Shown here: positions 10,702 to 21,600 of the stretch, in pieces
Numbering within the stretch: the stretch's first letter is position 1
Layout: each line of letters starts with the position of its first letter
Origin: Nemertoderma westbladi
Lineage: Eukaryota > Xenacoelomorpha > Nemertodermatida > Nemertodermatidae
Direction: 5' to 3'
Length of the DNA: 57,711 bases
Assembly (NCBI GenBank): GCA_032718475.1
Contig: JAUCBJ010000847.1
Location: 1 to 57,711, forward strand
Position numbers and translations under genes: made by a program
The notes under the pieces: model-generated
Database searches by the model: none
Seen by the model: the letters and a program-made list of their open reading frames with translations, nothing else
What the model was told of the DNA's origin: nothing

Positions 10702-13700
10702 ATCTTTTTTATCTTTTAGTTTTAGTCTGTCTTATCTTTTTATCTTTTAGTCTGTCTTATCTTTTTATATTTTAGTCTGTCTTATCTTTTTATCTTTTAG
10801 TCTGTCTTATCTTTTTATCTTTTAGTCTGTCTTATCTTTTTATCTTTTAGTCTGTCTTATCTATTTATCTTTTAGTCTGTCTTATCTTTTTATCTTTTAG
10901 TCTGTCTTATATTTTTATCTTTTAGTCTGTCTTTATCTTTTTATATTTTAGTCTGTCTTATCTTTTTATATTTTAGTCTGCCTTATCTTTTTATCTTTTA
11001 GTTTTAGTCTGTCTTATCTTTTTATCTTTTAGTCTGTCTTATCTTTTTATCTTTTAGTCTGTCTTATCTTTTTATCTTTTAGTCTGTCTTATCTTTTTAT
11101 CTTTTAGTCTGCCTTATCTTTTTATCTTTTAGTCTGTCTTATCTTTTTATCTTTTAGTCTGTCTTATCTTTTTATCTTTTAGTCTGTCTTATCTTTTTAG
11201 CTTTTAGTCTGTCTTATCTTTTTATCTTTTAGTCTGTCTTATCTTTTTATCTTTTAGTCTGTCTTATCTTTTTATCTTTTAGTCTGTCTTATCTTTTTAT
11301 CTTTTAGTCTGTCTTATCTTTTTATCTTTTAGTCTGTCTTATATTTTTATCTTTTAGTCTGTCTTATCTTTTTATCTTTTAGTCTGTCTTATATTTTTAT
11401 CTTTTAGTCTGTCTTATCTTTTTATATTTTAGTCTGTCTTATCTTTTTATATTTTAGTCTGTCTTATCTTTTTATATTTTAGTCTGTCTTATCTTTTTAT
11501 ATTTTAGTCTGTCTTATCTTTTTATCTTTTAGTCTGTCTTATCTTTTTATATTTTAGTCTGTCTTATCTTTTTATCTTTTAGTCTGTCTTATCTTTTTAT
11601 ATTTTAGTCTGTCTTATCTTTTTATATTTTAGTCTGTCTTATCTTTTTATCTTTTAATCTGTCTTATCTTTTTATATTTTAGTCTGTCTTATCTTTTTAT
11701 CTTTTAGTCTGTCTTATCTTTTTATCTTTTAGTCTGTCTTATCTTTTTATATTTTAGTCTGTCTTATCTTTTTATATTTTAGTCTGTCTTATCTTTCTTT
11801 TAGTCTGTCTTAACTTTTTATATTTTAGTCTGTCTTATCTTTTTATCTTTTAGTCCGTCTTATCTTTTTATATTTTAGTCTGTCTTATCTTTTTATATTT
11901 TAGTCTGTCTTATCTTTTTATCTTTTAGTCTGTCTTATCTTTTTATCTTTTAGTCTGTCTTATCTTTTTATCTTTTAGTCTGTCTTATCTTTTTATATTT
12001 TAGTCTGTCTTATCTTTTTATATTTTAGTCTGTCTTATCTTTTTATCTTTTAGTCTGTCTTATCTTTTTATCTTTTAGTCTGTCTTATCTTTTTATCTTT
12101 TAGTCTGTCTTATCTTTTTATCTTTTAGTCTGTCTTATCTTTTTATATTTTAGTCTGTCTTATCTTTTTATCTTTTAGTCTGTCTTATCTTTTTATCTTT
12201 TAGTCTGTCTTATCTTTTTATCTTTTAGTCTGTCTTATCTTTTTATCTTTTAGTCTGTCTTATCTTTTTATCTTTTAGTCTGTCTTATCTTTTTATCTTT
12301 TAGTCTGTCTTATCTTTTTATCTTTTAGTCTGTCTTATCTTTTTATCTTTTAGTCTGTCTTATCTTTTTATCTTTTAGTCTGTCTTATCTTTTTATCTTT
12401 TAGTCTGTCTTATCTTTTTATCTTTTAGTCTGTCTTATCTTTTTATCTTTTAGTCTGTCTTATCTTTCTTTCTTTTAGTCTGTCTTATCTTTTTATCTTT
12501 TAGTCTGTCTTATCTTTTTATCTTTTAGTCTGTCTTATCTTTTTATATTTTAGTCTGTCTTATCTTTTTATCTTTTAGTCTGTCTTATCTTTTTATCTTT
12601 TAGTCTGTCTTATCTTTTTATCTTTTAGTCTGTCTTATCTTTTTATCTTTTAGTCTGTCTTATCTTTTTATCTTTTAGTCTGTCTTATCTTTTTATATTT
12701 TAGTCTGTCTTATCTTTTTATATTTTAGTCTGTCTTATCTTTTTATCTTTTAGTCTGTCTTATCTTTTTATCTTTTAGTCTGTCTTATCTTTTTATCTTT
12801 TAGTCTGTCTTATCTTTTTATCTTTTAGTCTGTCTTATCTTTTTATATTTTAGTCTGTCTTATCTTTTTATCTTTTAGTCTGTCTTATCTTTTTATATTT
12901 TAGTCTGTCTTATCTTTTTATATTTTAGTCTGTCTTATCTTTTTATCTTTTAGTCTGTCTTATCTTTTTATCTTTTAGTCTGTCTTATCTTTTTATCTTT
13001 TAGTCTGTCTTATCTTTTTATATTTTAGTCTGTCTTATCTTTTTATATTTTAGTCTGTCTTATCTTTTTATCTTTTAGTCTGTCTTATCTTTTTATCTTT
13101 TAGTCTGTCTTATCTTTTTATCTTTTAGTCTGTCTTATCTTTTTATCTTTTAGTCTGTCTTATCTTTTTATATTTTAGTCTGTCTTATCTTTTTATCTTT
13201 TAGTCTGTCTTATCTTTTTATATTTTAGTCTGTCTTATCTTTTTATATTTTAGTCTGTCTTATCTTTTTATCTTTTAGTCTGTCTTATCTTTTTATCTTT
13301 TAGTCTGTCTTATCTTTTTATCTTTTAGTCTGTCTTATCTTTTTATCTTTTAGTCTGTCTTATCTTTTTATCTTTTAGTCTGTCTTATCTTTTTATCTTT
13401 TAGTCTGTCTTATCTTTTTATCTTTTAGTCTGTCTTATCTTTTTATCTTTTAGTCTGTCTTATCTTTCTTTCTTTTAGTCTGTCTTATCTTTTTATCTTT
13501 TAGTCTGTCTTATCTTTTTATCTTTTAGTCTGTCTTATCTTTTTATATTTTAGTCTGTCTTATCTTTTTATCTTTTAGTCTGTCTTATCTTTTTATCTTT
13601 TAGTCTGTCTTATCTTTTTATCTTTTAGTCTGTCTTATCTTTTTATCTTTTAGTCTGTCTTATCTTTCTTTCTTTTAGTCTGTCTTATCTTTTTATCTTT

Positions 13701-16623
13701 TAGTCTGTCTTATCTTTTTATCTTTTAGTCTGTCTTATCTTTTTATATTTTAGTCTGTCTTATCTTTTTATATTTTAGTCTGTCTTATCTTTTTATATTT
13801 TAGTCTGTCTTATCTTTTTATATTTTAGTCTGTCTTATCTTTTTATCTTTTAGTCTGTCTTATCTTTTTATCTTTTAGTCTGTCTTATCTTTTTATCTTT
13901 TAGTCTGTCTTATCTTTTTATCTTTTAGTCTGTCTTATCTTTTTATCTTTTAGTCTGTCTTATCTTTTTATATTTTAGTCTGTCTTATCTTTTTATCTTT
14001 TAGTCTGTCTTATCTTTCTTTTAGTCTGTCTTATCTTTTTATCTTTTAGTCTGTCTTATCTTTTTATATTTTAGTCTGTCTTATCTTTTTATCTTTTAGT
14101 CTGTCTTATCTTTTTATATTTTAGTCTGTCTTATCTTTTTATCTTTTAGTCTGTCTTATCTTTTTATCTTTTAGTCTGTCTTATCTTTTTATCTTTTAGT
14201 CTGTCTTATCTTTTTATATTTTAGTCTGTCTTATCTTTTTATCTTTTAGTCTGTCTTATCTTTTTATATTTTAGTCTGTCTTATCTTTTTATCTTTTAGT
14301 CTGTCTTATCTTTTTATCTTTTAGTCTGTCTTATCTTTTTATCTTTTAGTCTGTCTTATCTTTTTATCTTTTAGTCTGTCTTATCTTTTTATCTTTTAGT
14401 CTGTCTTATCTTTTTATATTTTAGTCTGTCTTATCTTTTTATCTTTTAGTCTGTCTTATCTTTTTATATTTTAGTCTGTCTTATCTTTTTATCTTTTAGT
14501 CTGTCTTATCTTTTTAGCTTTTAGTCTGTCTTATCTTTTTATCTTTTAGTCTGTCTTTATCTTTTTATATTTTAGTCTGTCTTATCTTTTTATCTTTTAG
14601 TCTGTCTTATCTTTTTATCTTTTAGTCTGTCTTATCTTTTTATATTTTAGTCTGTCTTATCTTTTTATCTTTTAGTCTGTCTTATCTTTTTATATTTTAG
14701 TCTGTCTTATCTTTTTATCTTTTAGTCTGTCTTATCTTTTTATCTTTTAGTCTGTCTTATCTTTTTATATTTTAGTCTGTCTTATCTTTTTATATTTTAG
14801 TCTGTCTTATCTTTTTATCTTTTAGTCTGTCTTATCTTTTTATATTTTAGTCTGTCTTATCTTTTTATCTTTTAGTCTGTCTTATCTTTTTATATTTTAG
14901 TCTGTCTTATCTTTTTATCTTTTAGTCTGTCTTATCTTTTTATCTTTTAGTCTGTCTTATCTTTTTATCTTTTAGTCTGTCTTATCTTTTTATCTTTTAG
15001 TCTGTCTTATCTTTTTATCTTTTAGTCTGTCTTATCTTTTTATATTTTAGTCTGTCTTATCTTTTTATATTTTAGTCTGTCTTATCTTTTTATCTTTTAG
15101 TCTGTCTTATCTTTTTATATTTTAGTCTGTCTTATCTTTTTATATTTTAGTCTGTCTTATCTTTCTTTTAGTCTGTCTTATCTTTTTATCTTTTAGTCTG
15201 TCTTATCTTTTTATCTTTTAGTCTGTCTTATCTTTTTATATTTTAGTCTGTCTTATCTTTTTATCTTTTAGTCTGTCTTATCTTTCTTTTAGTCTGTCTT
15301 ATCTTTTTATCTTTTAGTCTGTCTTATCTTTTTATCTTTTAGTCTGTCTTATCTTTTTATCTTTTAGTCTGTCTTATCTTTTTATCTTTTAGTCTGTCTT
15401 ATCTTTTTATCTTTTAGTCTGTCTTATCTTTTTATATTTTAGTCTGTCTTATCTTTTTATATTTTAGTCTGTCTTATCTTTTTATCTTTTAGTCTGTCTT
15501 ATCTTTTTATCTTTTAGTCTGTCTTATCTTTTTATCTTTTAGTCTGTCTTATCTTTTTATCTTTTAGTCTGTCTTATCTTTTTATCTTTTAGTCTGTCTT
15601 ATCTTTTTATCTTTTAATCTGTCTTATCTTTTTATCTTTTAGTCTGCCTTATCTTTTTATCTTTTAGTCTGTCTTATATTTTTATCTTTTAGTCTGTCTT
15701 ATCTTTTTATCTTTTGTCTGTCTTATCTTTTTATATTTTAGTCTGTCTTATCTTTTTATCTTTTAGTCTGTCTTATCTTTTTATCTTTTAGTCTGTCTTA
15801 TCTTTTTATCTTTTAGTCTGTCTTATCTTTTTATCTTTTAGTCTGTCTTATATTTTTATCTTTTAGTCTGTCTTATCTTTTTATCTTTTAGTCTGTCTTA
15901 TCTTTTTATATTTTAGTCTGTCTTATCTTTTTATATTTTAGTCTGTCTTATCTTTTTATCTTTTAGTCTGTCTTATCTTTTTATATTTTAGTCTGTCTTA
16001 TCTTTTTATATTTTAGTCTGTCTTATCTTTTTATCTTTTAGTCTGTCTTATCTTTTTATCTTTTAGTCTGTCTTATCTTTCTTTTAGTCTGTCTTATCTT
16101 TTTATCTTTTAGTCTGTCTTATCTTTTTATATTTTAGTCTGTCTTATCTTTTTATATTTTAGTCTGTCTTATCTTTTTATCTTTTAGTCTGTCTTATATT
16201 TTTATATTTTAGTCTGTCTTATCTTTTTATATTTTAGTCTGTCTTATCTTTTTATCTTTTAGTCTGTCTTATCTTTTTATCTTTTAGTCTGTCTTATCTT
16301 TCTTTTAGTCTGTCTTATCTTTTTATCTTTTAGTCTGTCTTATCTTTTTATCTTTTAGTCTGTCTTATCTTTTTATATTTTAGTCTGTCTTATCTTTTTA
16401 TATTTTAGTCTGTCTTATCTTTTTATCTTTTAGTCTGTCTTATCTTTTTATCTTTTAGTCTGTCTTTATCTTTTTATATTTTAGTCTGTCTTATCTTTTT
16501 ATATTTTAGTCTGTCTTATCTTTTTATCTTTTAGTCTGTCTTATCTTTTTATCTTTTAGTCTGTCTTATCTTTTTATCTTTTTGTCTGTCTTATCTTTTT
16601 ATAATTTAGCCTGTCTTATCTTA
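10702..16623. repeat. 25-bp megasatellite, about 237 copies (5.9 kb)
   Basis: The unit reads TCTGTCTTATCTTTTTATC then TTTTAG on the plus strand. The main variant changes TATC to TATA before TTTTAG. Shortened units with CTTTCTTTTAG recur (for example 11793, 14017, 15163 and 15283). The plus strand is almost pure pyrimidine plus TTAG, so each unit resembles a polypyrimidine tract followed by a 3' splice-site AG. There is no coding potential; stops occur in every unit. It lies 1.9 kb upstream of the CFAP96 start codon. Confidence 0.95.
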
Positions 16624-18272
16624 TGGCTCATTGGTTCCATGGATTGGATATTCGGCATATTATTTTGGTTAGGGTTAGGTGTAGGTGGTTAGGCCTCAAC
16701 CCTACATAAAATTATAATTTACCCTTGTAACACTTACCTTACCCTAGTCATAACTGTAATAAACTTATGAGGAATTTGGCACAATTCCGTTCATTGTTAT
16801 TGCCATGCACATTGCACTCACCCTATATTCCAGTCCAGATATCAGCTGTTTGAGGCCGAAGGCCGACCCCCACTTATCAGATCACCCAGCTGTCACGGTT
16901 GCCTATCGTTCTGGTTATTTACCCATACAGACTGCCGACTGCAGGACTGCACGAGTACGCGACGATAATATTATATTTATATCTAAATTTCGGATGTTGT
17001 GAATGCTTTATTGAGCACTTACTAGTCACTACAACACAAATAAAATCAGCCTACTGTGTAACCGATTATACAACAGCCTTTACAACGCCTACCCTAACTA
17101 TACAAACTACAAACATAACCCACGATTGAATGAAAATGCTACATTGCTTATTGCTACACTGCCTGGGATTAATGTCTACTATCATACCAGTACTATTCTA
17201 TATGCTATCCTATAGAGCTATAGCTATAATAACTACCATCTAAAATAACTATAGATAATAGTATTGCTGTAATTATTTCCGCACCACCGTACCTAAGCAG
17301 AAAGGCCTATGTAAATCTCACCTAAATCCCACCTTCTGGGGGGACCGCACTGGAAATAAATCGTCAGACTTTGTGAGGGTACTCTCCAAGGCCGAATAAA
17401 CTTTTTTGCTTAAGGTTATTTTACGGCGGAATGGGACGCTTCACGGACGAGGCCACAACGCAACGCCAACACCTCGATGTAGGCGTTGGCCTCACACGTT
17501 GCCTTACATACACGAATACCACTACACCACCACAGCCCACACACACGTACCAACTGGCCAACGGAACATTCCACCCGGACCAAACACCCAACTGGGTGCG
17601 CGAGCGGCTAAGATAAAAAGATCATAGCAGCATGCATAGACTGTGAGATGAGAGATCCTATCTATCCTATCCTGTGTCAATTCTACCCCATCTACAAGCT
17701 TCCCATTGCAACCAGCAGACCAGCGTCGACTCACGTAATCAATCCTATCCAGTAATTGGCGCCTGTCCCTGTCAGTAAGCCTATATTAATATACTACAGT
17801 ACCGAGTACCACAGTAGTCTATTACTACTAACTTGGTAGATTACTACCGGTACCTTGGTTCTGGTTCGTTAGACTCTAATGTACTACAGTACTATACTAT
17901 TAAACATTAAACATAACCACAAGTTCATTACAGCATGAAGTTGCAAAATTAGCAGTTCCCATTTCAGCCATTCTGCCATTGTACCGGTATTACAGGCACA
18001 CAGTGACTTGTGTGCTTGTGGCGTCCTAGTGTAATTAAATCTCAGAAGAACATCTCGAAACTCGAAAGAGAAACACGACAATTCGCGGATTGAAAATTGT
18101 AGAAGAATGGAGCATTTGCACCTACACAGCACTACAGCTATAACTCTGCAAGTACTGAAGTACAAGTACCGGTACATAAAAAATGGAATAGCGAATATGC
18201 CTTCGCCTATTTCTCGAACTCAGAAATGAAAATGCAATTTCATATTTGCCGCCTCATTATCAACATAGTGAT
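16624..18272. other. Upstream flank of CFAP96
   Basis: This holds a short TTAGGG-like stretch (16666-16680) and several overlapping short frames with no domain, including 17406-17734 on both strands. It may contain the CFAP96 transcription start and untranslated exons, which cannot be placed from sequence alone. Confidence 0.4.
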
Positions 18273-18286
18273 GTTGCCAGGGGAAC
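18273..18286 (+). promoter_or_regulatory. Candidate RFX X-box upstream of CFAP96
   Basis: GTTGCCAGGGGAAC fits the X-box consensus RYYNYY-N(1-3)-RRNRAC with a 2-bp spacer. It lies 250 bp upstream of the CFAP96 start codon. RFX factors bind X-boxes in promoters of ciliary genes, and CFAP96 is a cilium/centrosome protein, so position and target agree. The match is by eye and half of it is degenerate. Confidence 0.5.
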
Positions 18287-18536
18287 ACTAGCAGGTTCAT
18301 TATTGGTTGATTAATAGATTGGCAATGTAATCTCCCACTCTTATTAACTGGAGCTGCATTTTAATGCAATCAATAGCAATAAAAATACTTATGAATACAA
18401 TAGGACTAAGTTAACATTATTATTCTTAATATCAATAATTTATTATTACAATACAGTTATTTTATCTTGTTCATTAGAACTCGCAAATAATTTATTAAAT
18501 AAAATTATACAGTAACTTCCACACAAACCGACAACC

Positions 18537-18618
18537 ATGGCGAAAACTGATATGGAAAGGCTGGGTATTTTTAAGGATACTGGTTTCCTTCTTGGAGATA
18601 AATATCGACCAGTCCGAG
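18537..18618 (+). CDS. CFAP96: CFAP96 exon 1
   Basis: Encodes residues 1-27 (MAKTDMERLGIFKDTGF at the start) plus one base of codon 28. The donor is GAG|GTAATT. Confidence 0.9.
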
Positions 18619-21600
18619 GTAATTCATTTATTTAATTTTTCTTGAAAAAGCCAAGCAGCAAGTAAATGATTCAAATTCAAACTGAAAACCTGAGTTTTTA
18701 CAACAGAAACAGATATCGCCTGTGATACTGGGAATGTCTGCGTTCGTGCGAGTGTTGCAAAAACATCCGATGTACAGTATAGTGAAATCATCACACAGTT
18801 CATCGAAGTGATCCTTCCAACCATCGAGAGGTTATCAGTTGGATATTCCACTGCTACCCTGTCAGTAGTTAGGTGGCTCTTTCTTCCAGTAATAATATCT
18901 AAATCGCCCTTCATCGAAAGCAATATAAGAAATTATCAGAGCACTTTGTAGTGATGTCAAATCTGTGGCAGCCAATTACAGCCGATTTTCAAAATTGGCT
19001 TCCCGGGTTTACATAAACCCGCCATTTCGACCGTTTCCACGTGTTTTTACAAAAAACACACCCCGCCACTCGATTCAGGGCACCTTGTTACCCCTTATTC
19101 GATTGTTTCTAACCCAACAATGTTTTCGCGCACTATTTCGCTACGTTTGCCATGCGAAATAGATTTTCTACTGTAGTTCATCAGCGGCATTGATTTGCTC
19201 ACTGATTAGCTAGGAATAATTTTTGGAATGTTATCCATTTAGTGCTGCTACAGTAATGCTACCATGAGTTGCATCTCGGCATCTGTATATTTAGCTCTTG
19301 ATTTCCTCAACCTAGGCCCATATTGAGCTTCCGCTGATGTTCGTTCGGTTCTGAATCGTCCTTCTCGTTAGAAGTAATTGGAATGTGACATTGGTGCTGC
19401 ATTGCTCAGAGAATTTAAAAAATCAGTGCGTACACCACACCGTCAGTTTAGAAAGTCTGATCCGTTGGGTATTGAGTCATTTACAATCGCGACGAGAATT
19501 CCTATACTTCCTCGGAAATATTACCATTCAAACACTGATTTTTACTGATATGAGTTTGAGATCCAACTTGAAAATTACACCCCCGTCTCACTGCTACAGT
19601 AGGTCTTGAATGTGTCCGTGAATGTGTGGTTTATGGAACCCGCAGATAGAGAATCTTGCCAAAGTGTTATTATAAACATAATTACATTTTTACAGTTGAG
19701 TTCAATGTTTCCGCCGCTAAGGGTAAACAAATGCTACCAGGAGGCAGCAAAGAACCATGCGGGAGACAGGATGGCTACTTCGATAAACAGTTTGTCAGAG
19801 TGTTTGAGGGGGAGGGTTTATCTGATCCAATAAGACGAAAACGACTGGAACGTATACAGGCATCTAAACGTAACGTCGGAAAGGTAAGGCTATGGAACGC
19901 ATCTAAACGTAACGTCGGAAAGGTAACTATAGATAGATATCATAAATAGCTACTCAGCTACTACTTGCTTTTATAACTTTGGATGTCAATTTTTCCAACA
20001 CCAATGCTGTGTACAGGTACACGTTATTATCATGTATATTTCTTTTTTAAAGTACCGGAAAAAGCCGAGTCAGAGCCGAGAGATGGTGGACCCACTCCCA
20101 TCATGAACACGTATGAATACCCAACTAAACTTAAACAATCAGGCAAAATTAGTATTGTGTGACTAACATTAAAAATGTATGTAGGCCTATAATTTGAGGG
20201 AAATTGTCTGAATCAAAATTTTTCATTTTATATACAAAGCTTGATAATGTACACACGTATGCATCAATTTTGATCAAATCGGATCGTGGACGTGGTATTG
20301 GTGATATATTGACATCCCAACATTGAGCCAGACATAAACCGACAGTGGGACAGACAATACCGAGTTGACCCGTACTGAACTGTATTGTCAGGCTCACTGA
20401 CTTCACCGCTCGCCCCATATTGCCAGCACGTAACAGCATTTTATTCTGTTTCAATAGGAATTTATACCAGTTAGTGGATTCAAGGCACCCGAAGGTAAAG
20501 GTAGTTACTATGGCACTTTGGGAGGGTCGGTGAGTCATTTTAGTCCTGCCGCGCACCCACGGCAACCCTATAAAGCACCAAAACGAAACATATTTACTAG
20601 CCCAGGCAAACTTGGAACAGGATACGGGTAAGCTCTAAAGTATAAAGCAAATTACTCTTTTAGCCGTATCACTGTACGTAAAGTACAGTACTGTACATGT
20701 ACATTATACTGTACTGTATAATAATAATAGGTCTGGGGAATTCGTGAAACAGAACTGTAAGCGAACCGCTACTATAGGCCTACAGTAGGCCTGCAGTAGT
20801 GTCCAATTATACTGCGGCCGCCCTTCATACAGAACGGACGTGTGTATGTTTAGTGATTGTTAAGAGCCATCAGAAAATACATTCATGACATGTGTAGGCG
20901 AGGCATGGGCAGGTCATTGGATCTTTTTTATACCTAATAACTGTAGGCCTAGCTTATTGTACAGTATAACTGTTTAAGGACCAACAATGTAGTAAGCAAA
21001 GTGCAGAAAGCAACGTGGCACATATTTGTTTGGATTATTCGATTTTTTGGATTATTGGATTGGATTATTTACTATTTTATTTTTACTTTTTTTACTTTAC
21101 TATTTATTATTTACTAATAAGGATATAGTCCCCTAATATCCGTATTAGGTGCTCTTTTCTTACACCAAAGCTCACAAACCAATTTATAAATGTTGTGAAC
21201 GTGTCATACAGTACTGCAGTTATCACTGTAGCAACAGCTTGGTCTTATTTGTGATATTCCTGGGCTCCAAATCAGGAGGCTCTGGTTCAATCCCTATAGG
21301 TGGGGCAGTACTGTGTGGGCGCAGTGATTTAAATGCTGCAGCCTAGCCCAACCCTGGCTTTCATCATTAACTGGTCGATAAATGGGAACCAATGCAACTT
21401 GGGAAACATAGTGGTAAAGGGTTTACTGTGGAATTTCTCCCATTCATATACTGTAGTTATACTTACAGCATATCATGGAGAATTAAAGTACTGTACAATA
21501 GACCAAGTTACCACGCATTTATATTTGAATTCAACTCATAAGAACCCAGGCTAGTGGATAGATAATATCCTTCAAGAAGGCAGTAGGCCTAAGCCTAACA

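Noticed and set aside
16666-16682. Interstitial telomere repeat (GGTTAGGGTTAGG)
   Set aside because: Only two units; a similar short stretch at 52498 shows it is part of common AT-rich sequence.
17406-17734. Overlapping ORFs before CFAP96
   Set aside because: Short, on both strands, with no family resemblance or splice context.
20042-20110. Extra CFAP96 exon after TTTTTTAAAG
   Set aside because: It would insert a Pro/Glu-rich segment, and the reading joins exon 2 to exon 3 correctly without it; no good donor follows.
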